DNA of 64,000 nucleotides, taken from contig NZ_LT670817.1 of the NCBI RefSeq assembly GCF_900129425.1, positions 6,944,001 through 7,008,000 of the forward strand, in the 5' to 3' direction. This DNA is from Bradyrhizobium erythrophlei. Its GTDB lineage: Bacteria; Pseudomonadota; Alphaproteobacteria; Rhizobiales; Xanthobacteraceae. This document shows positions 35,046 through 43,841 of this stretch, in pieces (within the stretch, counting starts at the first letter, position 1; the number at the start of each line of letters is the position of its first letter). The translations under genes were made by a program, and so were the position numbers. The notes beneath the pieces are model-generated. The model saw only the letters and a program-made list of their open reading frames with translations, made no database searches and was not told where the DNA came from.

Positions 35046-35114
35046 CACACCGAAAAGGCGATGCCGACTGGCGTCGTCATCGGCCGGCGCCGGCTTGATC
35101 GAGTTCGAAGAACC

Positions 35115-35738
35115 TCAGCGTGTTGATGGTGATGTGTCGGGCGCCGCTTCCCCGGCCCCTCCCCGCGCATCGCTGCCCTGACCGACAAGGGCAACCGCCT
35201 GATCGGCGCCGCTTTCCAGGATCTCGCTGGATAACTTCCTGTCGTTGACGGCACGAGCAAGCTGCAGCGTTCCCACCATCAATCCGTAAATTGCGATCGC
35301 CTTGCCCCGCTGCTCGGCTTCGCTTCCCGGCGGCAGCAGCCCCGCGATCAGTTCGACGACGTCCGCGACCTTGTTCGTGAACGCATCCCGCGTCGCCCTG
35401 GGATGGCGCGCGATTTCGGCGACCAGCGCCGAGGTCGGGCAGCCCCCGCCGGGATTGTCGCGGTGGCTCGCCGACAAATAGCCGCGGATGGCGCTTTGCA
35501 GTCCAGCGCCGCTTTCGGCGGCCTTCAATTTATTGCGGAAGCCGGCGTGGGAAAGCACCTCCCGGACGAGATCCTCCTTGGAGTCGAAATGGGCGTAGAA
35601 CGCGCCATTGGTCAGGCCGGCGTCGGCCATGATGCCGGCCAGCCCGACCGCGGCGACGCCCTGCTCCCGAAACTGCCGGGACGCCACGTCGATGATGCGC
35701 TGGCGGGTCGCATCCTTGTGTCCCTTGTCGTAGCGCAT
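35115..35738 (-). CDS. TetR-family transcriptional repressor
   Basis: This 207-residue regulator has the N-terminal helix-turn-helix AGIMADAGLTNGAFYAHFDSK and a C-terminal ligand domain. The segment SASHRDNPGGGCPTSALVAE resembles the cysteine-containing loop of NemR/AcrR-like members. It is divergent from the MATE efflux gene, and a tandem palindromic operator lies between them, so it likely represses both. The ATG at 35738 is favoured by GAGGAAACA; a GTG at 35753 is the longer option. Confidence 0.85.
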   Translation of the reverse strand: MRYDKGHKDATRQRIIDVASRQFREQGVAAVGLAGIMADAGLTNGAFYAHFDSKEDLVREVLSHAGFRNKLKAAESGAGLQSAIRGYLSASHRDNPGGGCPTSALVAEIARHPRATRDAFTNKVADVVELIAGLLPPGSEAEQRGKAIAIYGLMVGTLQLARAVNDRKLSSEILESGADQAVALVGQGSDARGGAGEAAPDTSPSTR

Positions 35739-35815
35739 CCACTGTTTCCTCACGCGTTGCGAGCCCGCGAGCGGCTGCCGGGGTTTCCCGGGCCGGCCAT
35801 CCTCCGCTCTATTGC

Positions 35816-35848
35816 ATTACGATCATAATAGTATATTACGGTCATAAT
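35816..35848. promoter_or_regulatory. Tandem operator candidate between the tetR and MATE genes
   Basis: Two copies of a 14-bp imperfect palindrome, ATTACGATCATAAT (35816-35829) and ATTACGGTCATAAT (35835-35848), repeat with a 19-bp period in an AT-rich patch. They sit 54 bases before the MATE ATG and about 78 before the tetR start. This is the expected place for a TetR-family operator overlapping the promoter. Confidence 0.65.
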
Positions 35849-35901
35849 CTCACGTAAAGACCGCGCCTGCAAGGGCCCGCCGGTCGGCAAGGATACCAAC
35901 C

Positions 35902-37395
35902 ATGAGCCTGCACAAGCCCGTACCGATCGACGGAGCGTATGCCGACGAACTGGAGTTCGCTCCGGCGATGACAGGCGGAAACGCCATCGGCAAAACGGCG
36001 ACGGGGGAAGCTCCGGCCCCGCCCAATGCACCGGCGCCCACCAAGGCGATGCAGACCCGCGCCACCATCCTGACCGGACCGATTCTGCCGACGCTGCTCA
36101 AGCTGGCGCTCCCGACCATGACCGTGCTGCTGGCCCAGACCGCGGTGAGCGTCGCCGAGGCCTATTATGTCGGCTATCTCGGAACCGATGCGCTGGCCGG
36201 CGTCGCGTTGGTCTTTCCGGTCTTCATGCTGATGACGATGATGTCGAACGGCGGCCTCGGCAGCGGCGTCGCCTCGGCGGTGGCGCGGGCGACCGGCGCC
36301 GGTCACAAGGACGACGCGGATGCCCTGGTGCTGCATGCGATGGTCATCGCGGTGATCGTCGGCGCACTCTTTACCGTCGGCACGGGCTGGGGCGGCCCGG
36401 CGCTGTACCGCGCGCTTGGCGGCCACAGCGGGGCGCTCGATGCGGCGTTGAAATATTCCAACTATCTGTTCGCCGGCGCGATCCCGGTCTGGATCGTCAA
36501 TTTCCTGGCCGCGGCGTTGCGCGGCTCGGGTAACGTCCGGGTTCCGGCGACGGTGACGCTGGTCGGCGCGATGGTGCTGATCCCGTGCTCGCCGCTGCTG
36601 ATTTTCGGGTTTGGACCGGTTCCGAGGCTTGGCATCGCCGGCGCCGGCATTGCGTTCGGCCTCTATTATGGCGCCGCCATGCTGGTGCTGCTGCGCTACA
36701 TGACGACGGGACGCTCCGGCCTGACGCTGCGGCTCACGCCGCTGCAGGGCCGGCTGTTCAAGGATATCCTGAAGGTCGGCCTGCCGACGGCGCTCTCCAC
36801 CACCCTCACTAATCTGACCGTGATCCTGGTGACCGGTGCGGTCGGCCTGTTCGGCACCACCGCGCTGGCGGCCTACGGCATCGGCTCGCGCCTCGACTAC
36901 ATCATGATTCCGATCCTGTTCGGCCTCTGCACCGCGGTTCTGACCATGGTCGGCGTCAACATGGGCGCCGGTCAAGTCGCGCGCGCCAAACGAATCGCCT
37001 GGGCCTCGAGCCTGGTCGGCGCCGGCGCCGCCGGAGCGATCGGCGTGGTGGTCGCGATTTTCCCGATGCTGTGGCTGCACCTGTTCAGCCACGACGCCGA
37101 GGTGCTGCGCAACGGTGCGACCTATCTGCGGATCGTTGCGCCGTCCTATGGCGCCCTGGGATTCGGTTTTGTCATTGCGTTTGCCGCGCAAGGCGCCGGG
37201 CATGTACTGTGGCCCTTTGTCGGGGCGGCCTCGCGGCTGGTGATTGCCGCCGGCGGCGGCTGGATCGCGGTGCGCTATTTCGGCGGCGGCATGGCCTCGC
37301 TGGCGGCGATGGTGTGCGCCTCGCTGGTGTCCTACGCGCTGATCTGCCTGATCGCCATGGGTTCCAGGTCGGTCTGGCGCGTCGACATCCCGTAG
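35902..37395 (+). CDS. MATE-family multidrug efflux transporter
   Basis: This 497-residue protein has an unusually long polar/Pro-rich N-terminal tail (about 1-52), then twelve membrane segments in two MatE halves. Landmarks are LALPTMTVLLAQTAVSVAEA, SNGGLGSGVASAVARATGAG and LPTALSTTLTNLTVILV. It should export cationic or aromatic compounds using a Na+ or H+ gradient. ATG 35902 is the first plausible start. It lies next to a divergent TetR gene that probably controls it. Confidence 0.88.
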   Translation: MSLHKPVPIDGAYADELEFAPAMTGGNAIGKTATGEAPAPPNAPAPTKAMQTRATILTGPILPTLLKLALPTMTVLLAQTAVSVAEAYYVGYLGTDALAGVALVFPVFMLMTMMSNGGLGSGVASAVARATGAGHKDDADALVLHAMVIAVIVGALFTVGTGWGGPALYRALGGHSGALDAALKYSNYLFAGAIPVWIVNFLAAALRGSGNVRVPATVTLVGAMVLIPCSPLLIFGFGPVPRLGIAGAGIAFGLYYGAAMLVLLRYMTTGRSGLTLRLTPLQGRLFKDILKVGLPTALSTTLTNLTVILVTGAVGLFGTTALAAYGIGSRLDYIMIPILFGLCTAVLTMVGVNMGAGQVARAKRIAWASSLVGAGAAGAIGVVVAIFPMLWLHLFSHDAEVLRNGATYLRIVAPSYGALGFGFVIAFAAQGAGHVLWPFVGAASRLVIAAGGGWIAVRYFGGGMASLAAMVCASLVSYALICLIAMGSRSVWRVDIP

Positions 37396-37420
37396 CCGGC
37401 GCGTAATGGAGCGCCCGCGT

Positions 37421-38944
37421 TCAGGACGTCGCCCGCTCCATCTCCAGTTCGGCCTTCAGGTTTTCGAGATCGCGGTAGATCGAGGCGACGGCGAGGACGC
37501 GGCCCTTGCTCTTGTAGCGCAGCAGGCAATCCTTCGCCGCGATGTCGCCGTCGATGGCGATCTCGTCCCATGCCTCGGCGTGTCCGACATAATTGATCGG
37601 CACGTCGTAATGCTGGCTCCAGAAGAACGGCACGGCGTCGAACGGCTCGCGCTGCCCCAGCATGTTGCGGGCGGCGGTCTGGCCCTGGCGTTCGGCCACC
37701 ACCCAGTGCTCGACGCGAATGTTGTCCTTCGAATGCGGATCGGGCCAGCGCGCGATATCGCCCGCGGCATAGATGTCGGCGACGCTGGTTTCGAGACAGG
37801 CGTTCACGCTGATGCCGCGGTCGAGCGCGAGGCCGGCCTGCTCGGCCAATGCCAGCCGCGGCCGCACCCCGACGCCGACCACGACTAGGTCGGCCTCCAG
37901 CACGACCCCGCTTTTGAGCGCGGCGCGCTGGCCGTCGATCGCTGTCACGGTATCTCCGAGATGGAAAACCACGCCGTGCTGCTCGTGCAGGGCGCGGACG
38001 AAGTCGCCCATCGCGGGTCCCAGCACGCGCTCCATCGGCCGTTGCTCGAGGCAAACCACATGGACCTCGATCTCGCGCGCCCGCAGCGCCGCGGCGACTT
38101 CCAGCCCAATAAAACTCCCGCCGATCACGATCGCGCGGCGCGCGCCTTTTGCAGCTTCGATGATGGCGCGGCAATCGGCGAGCGAGCGCAGCACATGGAC
38201 ATGCGGCTGGCCGGCGCCGGGGATCGGCAGCCGCACCGGCTCGGCGCCGGTCGCCAGCAGCAGGCGGTCATAGGGAACGGCCGCACCGCCCGATAGCACG
38301 ACGCTGCGCGCGGCCGTATCGATCGACGCCACTTCGGTGTTGAGCCGCAGGTCGATCGCGGCATTGGCGTAATAATCGTCGGGACGCAGCGGCAGCCAGT
38401 CCTCCGGCGCGCTGCCCGCCAAATAATCCTTCGACAGATTCGGCCGATCCACCGGCGCCGCCGCATCGTTGCTCAGCATCACGATGCTGCCGCGATAGTC
38501 CTGCCGCCGCAGCATCTCCGCCGCCGCAAAGCCCGCCGCGCCGCCGCCGATGATCACGATCCTGTCGGGGGTATCGATCGGTCCGGTGATGCGCGGCTTC
38601 GGCTGCTCGCGTTTTTGTTTGACGAAGATGCGGTCGCCCGTTCGCGCAACCTGCCAGACTTGAAGCGGATTCAGCGCCGGTGCTCGTGCCGCCTCGCCGC
38701 TGCGCAGATCGAAGCAGGCATGGTGCCAGGGGCAGCGGACGCTCTCGCCCACCACGAGCCCTTCCGCCAGCGGCCCGTGATAGTGGCTGCAATGCGCGTC
38801 GATGGCGAAAATATCCGGGCCCGCGCGCACCAGCAGCACGTCTTCATCGCCGACATGGCCAAGCAGGGTCTCGCCGGTGAAGTCGGACAACGCGACGCCC
38901 TGCGTCAGGTCCGGACCGGCAGGCGGGGTTTTTTCATCGGCCAT
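37421..38944 (-). CDS. Rieske domain-FAD/NAD(P) reductase fusion (AIFM3-like)
   Basis: This 507-residue protein has an N-terminal Rieske domain (about 10-112; ligands in AHCSHYHGPLAEG and VRCPWHHACFDLRSG). A pyridine-nucleotide-disulfide reductase core follows, with the FAD motif IVIIGGGAAGFAAAEML, the NAD(P) motif AIVIGGSFIGLEVAAALRAR and the late IYAAGDIARW. The C-terminal reductase domain ends near 507. Fusions of this kind act as self-contained NAD(P)H-dependent electron donors. GGAGCTTGAG precedes the ATG. Its electron acceptor is unknown. Confidence 0.88.
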   Translation of the reverse strand: MADEKTPPAGPDLTQGVALSDFTGETLLGHVGDEDVLLVRAGPDIFAIDAHCSHYHGPLAEGLVVGESVRCPWHHACFDLRSGEAARAPALNPLQVWQVARTGDRIFVKQKREQPKPRITGPIDTPDRIVIIGGGAAGFAAAEMLRRQDYRGSIVMLSNDAAAPVDRPNLSKDYLAGSAPEDWLPLRPDDYYANAAIDLRLNTEVASIDTAARSVVLSGGAAVPYDRLLLATGAEPVRLPIPGAGQPHVHVLRSLADCRAIIEAAKGARRAIVIGGSFIGLEVAAALRAREIEVHVVCLEQRPMERVLGPAMGDFVRALHEQHGVVFHLGDTVTAIDGQRAALKSGVVLEADLVVVGVGVRPRLALAEQAGLALDRGISVNACLETSVADIYAAGDIARWPDPHSKDNIRVEHWVVAERQGQTAARNMLGQREPFDAVPFFWSQHYDVPINYVGHAEAWDEIAIDGDIAAKDCLLRYKSKGRVLAVASIYRDLENLKAELEMERATS

Positions 38945-39039
38945 GGCTCAAGCTCCAGCTCTCTGGCTCCAGCAATCGAAATCCCCGCCGCGGAGTTCCC
39001 GCGAAAGGGCAACAAATGCCGGCGCCGATGAGCAGAACT

Positions 39040-39552
39040 TCAGCCGGCCTTGCGTCGCGGCAGTTTCCAGTTCGGCCGCACGAAGTGGCAGGTGTAGCCG
39101 TTGGGAATCCGTTCGAGATAATCCTGGTGCTCGGGTTCGGCCTCCCAGAAGTCTCCAGCCAGGACCACTTCCGTGGTCGCCTTGCCGGGCCAGATGCCCG
39201 AGGCATCGATGTCGGCGATGGTATCCTCCGCGATGCGCTTCTGTTCGTCGCTGGTGTAGAAGATCGCCGAGCGGTAGCTGGTGCCGACGTCGTTGCCTTG
39301 CCGGTTGCGCGTGCTGGGATCGTGGATCTGGAAGAAAAACTCCAGGATGTCGCGGAAACTCGTCACCCGGGGATCGAAGATGATCTCGACCGCCTCGGCG
39401 TGGGTGCCATGGTTGCGGTAGGTGGCGTTGCGCACCTCGCCGCCGGTGTAGCCGACGCGGGTGGAGAGCACGCCGCGCTGGCGGCGGATCAGATCCTGCA
39501 CGCCCCAGAAGCAGCCGCCCGCCAGTACGGCCCGTTCGCTCTTGTCAGTCAT
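39040..39552 (-). CDS. msrA: Peptide-methionine (S)-S-oxide reductase MsrA
   Basis: This 170-residue MsrA has the catalytic cysteine in VLAGGCFWGVQDL, then STRVGYTGGEVRNATYRNHG and AEAVEIIFDPRVTSFRDILE. It repairs oxidised methionine with thioredoxin as donor. The start is clear (GGGAGCATCGAG before the ATG). It lies 95 bases after the Rieske-reductase gene on the same strand. Confidence 0.93.
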   Translation of the reverse strand: MTDKSERAVLAGGCFWGVQDLIRRQRGVLSTRVGYTGGEVRNATYRNHGTHAEAVEIIFDPRVTSFRDILEFFFQIHDPSTRNRQGNDVGTSYRSAIFYTSDEQKRIAEDTIADIDASGIWPGKATTEVVLAGDFWEAEPEHQDYLERIPNGYTCHFVRPNWKLPRRKAG

Positions 39553-39742
39553 CTCGATGCTCCCTTCGCAATCGCGGGCCGCCGACCGGCAGACCGCTCG
39601 CCGCGCACCCGTTGCTAGTTGGGCACGATACAGCCTACCGCAAGAGTGAGGCAGCCGGCCAAGGTAGTCAATTCGCGGCGGAACGGCCGAGTTCGGCCTC
39701 TGGACGGCCTCCGTCAGCGGCGTCCGTGGATCGGAAAATCCG

Positions 39743-40351
39743 TCATTTCGGCGTCACACGGATTGCCCGCTTCGTAATGATATCGCCGAGCTCGGCATAG
39801 TTCGGACCGCCCAGACGGCAGATCGGACGGAGATCCCGCGTTTCAATCTTGCCGTTTTTCATCAATCCGTCGCGGATGTGAAACATCACCACTTCGCCAA
39901 CAAAGAAGCAGCTCTTCATATCGCCAAATTCGAATACGTTGTGCAGCCTGCATTCCAGCGAAATCGGAGCCGCTGCAATGCGCGGTGATTTTACTCTCTC
40001 GCTTCCTGCCACATCAATCTTCAACTCTTCCGCTTCGCTTATTTCCTTTGGGAATTCCTGCGCGCTCAGATGCAATTGATCGAGAAGATCGAGATTCCCG
40101 ATATTTACAACGAACTCGCGACTCCAGAGGATGTTTCGCGCCGTATCCTTCAGGACGCCTGCTTTACGTCCGATGCTCACGCCCACCATCGGAGGCTTGT
40201 TCGACACGAACGTGAAGGCGCTAAAGGGCGCTACGTTGACGATGCCCTTTTCGGACAGACTCGTGACCCAGGCGATTGGCCTTGGGACGACACATCCCGT
40301 GAGCACTCTGTATGCTTCGTCGGCGGTCAGGGTTTCGGCGGGAACCAGCAT
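39743..40351 (-). CDS. Flavin reductase-like FMN-binding protein
   Basis: This 202-residue protein belongs to the flavin reductase (DIM6/NTAB) family: GCVVPRPIAWVTSLSEKGIV, NVAPFSAFTFVSNKPPMVGVSIGRK and a NIGN segment. It can supply reduced FMN to a two-component monooxygenase; the luciferase-like gene at 43.8 kb is the natural partner (inference). It starts only 2 bases after the Lrp-type regulator gene, so both share a message. It is the last minus-strand gene of the catabolic island. Confidence 0.85.
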   Translation of the reverse strand: MLVPAETLTADEAYRVLTGCVVPRPIAWVTSLSEKGIVNVAPFSAFTFVSNKPPMVGVSIGRKAGVLKDTARNILWSREFVVNIGNLDLLDQLHLSAQEFPKEISEAEELKIDVAGSERVKSPRIAAAPISLECRLHNVFEFGDMKSCFFVGEVVMFHIRDGLMKNGKIETRDLRPICRLGGPNYAELGDIITKRAIRVTPK

Positions 40352-40353
40352 AA

Positions 40354-40836
40354 TTACTTGCCCTGATACAACGAATCGATCGGAACGACCGGCGTGCGCT
40401 TCACATTTCGAATCTCGACAAAGAATGAAAATGACTTGATCCCGATTCCCATCTCCATCATCGTTTGCGTCAGCTCGTTAAAATGCTCCAGATCGCGGGC
40501 TATGACTTTCAGGAAATAGTTGAACTCGCCGCTCATCAAACTGCATTCCAGAACTTCGGGAATATTCTGGATGGCGGTCTCGAAAATGGTGAATTGGCGG
40601 ACGGTCTGCTCGGCGAGATTTATTTTTGCAAAGACGACAATGGACGGGAATATTTTTGCGATGTTGAGAATTGCCGTAACACCGCGGATGTATCCCGCCT
40701 TTCGCAAACGGTTGACGCGTTGGAGGCATGGACTGGGCGAAAGGCCGACATATTCCGCGATTTTGAGGTTCGAGAGATTTCCCTGCGACTGCATCACGGT
40801 CAGGATTCTTAGGTCAATAGCGTCTAGGGTCGTCAT
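40354..40836 (-). CDS. Lrp/AsnC-family regulator
   Basis: This 160-residue regulator has the N-terminal HTH (LDAIDLRILTVMQSQGNLSN, KIAEYVGLSPSPCLQRVNRL) and a C-terminal RAM domain (SGEFNYFLKVIARDLEHFNE). Lrp-type proteins often sense amino acids or amino-acid-like molecules and control adjacent catabolic genes. Its place in the island suggests that it senses the pathway substrate. The ATG at 40836 is preferred over a longer frame because it gives the typical MTTLDAID start. Confidence 0.88.
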   Translation of the reverse strand: MTTLDAIDLRILTVMQSQGNLSNLKIAEYVGLSPSPCLQRVNRLRKAGYIRGVTAILNIAKIFPSIVVFAKINLAEQTVRQFTIFETAIQNIPEVLECSLMSGEFNYFLKVIARDLEHFNELTQTMMEMGIGIKSFSFFVEIRNVKRTPVVPIDSLYQGK

Positions 40837-40991
40837 GCTTGAACATCTCTCGGCGGCGCGCAACAGCCCCCACCGTGGTGAACGAAATCAAAGCCAACCA
40901 CGGCTCCGGCGATTGTACAACCCCGCCAGCCATGAGAGCCGGGCCGCGACCGCGCAGCGTTGCTTGCGCGCACCACGCTTTGTCACCGACA

Positions 40992-41774
40992 CTATTCAAT
41001 GGCCGTCACACCGGGTTTGGCCCGATCCCAGAAGACCAGGCGGTTATGCGCGAATTGAACGATCCTTGTACCGACCAGCCCGATAAAGACCAGACTGAAT
41101 AACGCCGCAAACATCTGCGCTGTATTGAAGTTGGCCAGAGAGGCCTGGATCAGCCACCCGATTCCCTTGGTCGAGGCGACAAACTCCGCGACAACCGCAC
41201 CTATCAGGCTAAGCACGATCGAGATCTGAAGCCCTGCAAATATGTGACTCGCGGCGGAGAACAGCTTCACTTTGAAGAATATCAGCCATTTCGGCGCTGA
41301 AAATGCCTTCATCATATTCAGCAACGCGGGATCCGCCTGCCTGATGCCCACCACGGTGTTAACGAACAGCGGGAAGAAGCACATCAGAGCAACCATCACG
41401 ATTTTCGATGCCAATCCATATCCGAACCAGACCAGGATCAGGGGAGCCAAGGCGACCTTGGGCATCGATTGCAAGGCGATGATATAGGGATAAACGAATT
41501 TCTCGAACGTTCGAGACTCCGCGAGCAGCGCGCCAACTATGATTGCTGCCGTACAGCCTATCACATAACCGGTTAACGTGGATCGAATCGTGAAAGCGAA
41601 GTGCGGCCAGAAATCCCCGTCAATATATCCGCTCTTCAGATAGCCAAGGACGCTGAGCGGACGCGGCAGAATGTAATCCGGGACAGCAAACAGATCGATC
41701 GACAGTTGCCACGCCGCGATCAACACGACGAGGCTTATCAACGGGTAGACGATGACGGTGGTACGCTCACTCAT
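40992..41774 (-). CDS. SsuC/TauC-type ABC transporter permease
   Basis: This 260-residue permease of the nitrate/sulfonate/taurine/hydroxymethylpyrimidine branch has IALQSMPKVALAPLILVWFG and the loop AFSAPKWLIFFKVKLFSAA. It overlaps the upstream ATPase gene by 4 bases (ATGA), a sign of translational coupling. Sulfonate is only one possible substrate class, since this branch also imports aromatic, pyrimidine and nitrile compounds. Confidence 0.88.
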   Translation of the reverse strand: MSERTTVIVYPLISLVVLIAAWQLSIDLFAVPDYILPRPLSVLGYLKSGYIDGDFWPHFAFTIRSTLTGYVIGCTAAIIVGALLAESRTFEKFVYPYIIALQSMPKVALAPLILVWFGYGLASKIVMVALMCFFPLFVNTVVGIRQADPALLNMMKAFSAPKWLIFFKVKLFSAASHIFAGLQISIVLSLIGAVVAEFVASTKGIGWLIQASLANFNTAQMFAALFSLVFIGLVGTRIVQFAHNRLVFWDRAKPGVTAIE

Positions 41775-42604
41775 TTTCGCTGACCCAGTTGCTCGGTAAA
41801 CATCTTGCGAATTTCCCCGCATAAGCCGCCAAATGCGGCGGTGGACATTACGTCTATCGATCTGGGGCGCGGCAAATCGATAATCACTTCATGGATAATT
41901 CGACCCGGCGACGACGACATCACAAGTACTCTGTCCGACAGAAACACAGCCTCCGGAATACTATGCGTGATGAAAAGCACGGTCTTCCGGCTTGTATTCC
42001 AGATATCCTGAAGCTCGACGGACATCCGTTCGCGCGTCATCGCATCCAGAGCCGCGAAGGGTTCGTCCATAAGTAGAAGCCCGGGATCGTGAATGAGAGC
42101 GCGGGCGATGCCGACGCGCTGCTGCATACCGCCCGACAATTCATCCGGATAATGCTTGGCAAACGCCCGCAGGCCCACCAGGTCAAGCAACTGAAGGGCA
42201 CGCTCCATATAAGAAGCCTTGTTCAGTCGCAGCGCCTGGATCGGGATCAATATGTTTTCCAGAACAGTTGACCACGGCAGCAAGGTCGGACGCTGAAACA
42301 CGATGCCAACATCAGCACGAGGGCCGTCGATCGCGTGGCCACGGATAGCCACCCGGCCGCCGCTCGCATGCAACAGTCCCGCGACCACGTTGAGGAAGGT
42401 TGATTTTCCGCAGCCCGACGGACCGACAATCGAGACAAACTCGCCGTCACGAATCGTCAGCGAAAGATCGTCGACAGCCTTATGCAGCCCCCGGCTGGAA
42501 CGATATGTTACCGACAATGCCTCGGCGGTCAGCACCTCTTCGGCATTGTGGGGAGACGACACATCAAGCAACTTGGCGTACCCTTTGTTCATTGTCGGTC
42601 CCAT
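41771..42604 (-). CDS. SsuB/TauB-type ABC transporter ATPase
   Basis: This ATPase of about 277 residues has Walker A VGPSGCGKST, the signature LSGGMQQRVGIARAL, and Walker B GLLLMDEPFAALDAM with HSIPEAVFLSDR after the switch. The Q-loop is IVFQRPTLLPW. It partners with the overlapping permease and the binding protein 93 bases upstream. ATG 42604 is chosen; the GTG at 42613 and ATG at 42592 are alternatives. Confidence 0.88.
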   Translation of the reverse strand: MGPTMNKGYAKLLDVSSPHNAEEVLTAEALSVTYRSSRGLHKAVDDLSLTIRDGEFVSIVGPSGCGKSTFLNVVAGLLHASGGRVAIRGHAIDGPRADVGIVFQRPTLLPWSTVLENILIPIQALRLNKASYMERALQLLDLVGLRAFAKHYPDELSGGMQQRVGIARALIHDPGLLLMDEPFAALDAMTRERMSVELQDIWNTSRKTVLFITHSIPEAVFLSDRVLVMSSSPGRIIHEVIIDLPRPRSIDVMSTAAFGGLCGEIRKMFTEQLGQRK

Positions 42605-42697
42605 CGCAACCACTTCGCTGTTTCCCGGCGCTGCGCTTTCATTGCAAAACCGCTAGTCACCTGCTGGCCAAAACAAGGCCAGCGCCCCTCAGCCACA

Positions 42698-43792
42698 CTA
42701 CTTGCGGGATTCGGCATCCCTCTGAACTGCGCCGATGTCAAATTTATTGAACTGATCCACGAATTCGTTTGTGTAAAGTTTCGAAACGTCGATGTCAGGG
42801 GAGGACAGTTCGCCACCCAGGTAGAGAGCTTTGACAAAGTTCTTCCATGAACTCTCGGGGTATTCGCCAAAGCGCCTTGGCCGGCCAGCCGGAAACGCCA
42901 GATACTTTCCCATGCGGGAAGCCAGGATATGCCTGCCCTTCTCCAGCACCTCCGATTCCGTCGCGCCGGCCGGCTTCAGCGTGGGGCAGTAGTGGTAAAA
43001 ATTCCAGACGCAGAAGTCCGGATTGGTCTCGCAGGCAATGATTCCTTTTGTCAGCGCGCGGCCAAAGCCTGCCAGCATCTTCGGATTGTTCTTGATCAAT
43101 TCGTCGCTCGCCGCGAATCCGTTCGAGAAAAGATCCTTGTATTTTTGCTCCTGAGGAAGCCTTCGCAGCTCCGCGCCGGTATTTTCGAAGGCGGCAATAT
43201 TTGTGTCGAATGTGTTATAGGTATCGACCTGCTTGTTTTCCGTTGCACGGAAGGCTTGCGCCCCGACACCGATAGCCAGAAACGAATAGTCCCGTGTCGG
43301 CTCAAGGCCGATCTCCTTCAGCATGGCGCGCGTGATGGGCACGTTCGCGTTCGCCAGGGCACCTACACCGATGACTTTGCCTTTCAGGTCGGACAGCGCC
43401 TTCAGCGGACTGTCCGCCGGCACGAGAAATTCCCATATGGATTCACGCGCGCCGTCGTAAAAGAACTTGACCGGAATTGGATCGCGGCCCGGCTGGTTCG
43501 AAATAATCAGGGGATCCGGGCCCGGAAAGCCGATCGTGACGGATCCATTTGCTACTTGCGGCAACAACACCGACGCGCCCTGGAATTCCAGAATTTCCAG
43601 TTTGATGTCTTCCTCTTTGAAATACCCAAGCTCAATCGCCGCATAGATCGGCCCGAAGGTCAGACTTGTGCCGGTGGCCTGTCCGAGCTTGACCAATTCA
43701 GCTCGCGCCTCGGTCAGGAAGCCCGAACCAAAGACCGCCAATACCAGCGCCAGAATCTTCACCAGCCGTCCATAACAACTCACAAACCGCAT
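42698..43792 (-). CDS. NMT1/SsuA-like ABC substrate-binding protein 1
   Basis: This 364-residue exported binding protein has a signal peptide ending LTEARA. A type II binding fold follows with SLTFGPIYAAIELGYFKEED, LEILEFQGASVLLPQVANGS and KVIGVGALANANVPITRAML. It is close in sequence to the second binding protein at 53.1-54.2 kb. With the ATPase and permease downstream it forms an importer. The start at 43792 follows CGGAGATC; the open frame upstream is spurious. Confidence 0.88.
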   Translation of the reverse strand: MRFVSCYGRLVKILALVLAVFGSGFLTEARAELVKLGQATGTSLTFGPIYAAIELGYFKEEDIKLEILEFQGASVLLPQVANGSVTIGFPGPDPLIISNQPGRDPIPVKFFYDGARESIWEFLVPADSPLKALSDLKGKVIGVGALANANVPITRAMLKEIGLEPTRDYSFLAIGVGAQAFRATENKQVDTYNTFDTNIAAFENTGAELRRLPQEQKYKDLFSNGFAASDELIKNNPKMLAGFGRALTKGIIACETNPDFCVWNFYHYCPTLKPAGATESEVLEKGRHILASRMGKYLAFPAGRPRRFGEYPESSWKNFVKALYLGGELSSPDIDVSKLYTNEFVDQFNKFDIGAVQRDAESRK

Positions 43793-43841
43793 TTCGATCT
43801 CCGTAGTTTCTGGGCCAGGCGGGGGATTCCGACGTCTTCTC

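Noticed and set aside
34353..35048. 231-codon minus-strand open frame opposite the hydrolase-like gene
   Set aside because: No recognisable domain; the plus strand shows clear alpha/beta-hydrolase landmarks.
35842..37203. Long minus-strand open frame opposite the MATE gene
   Set aside because: Low-complexity Arg/Gln/Asp composition typical of the antisense of GC-rich membrane protein genes.
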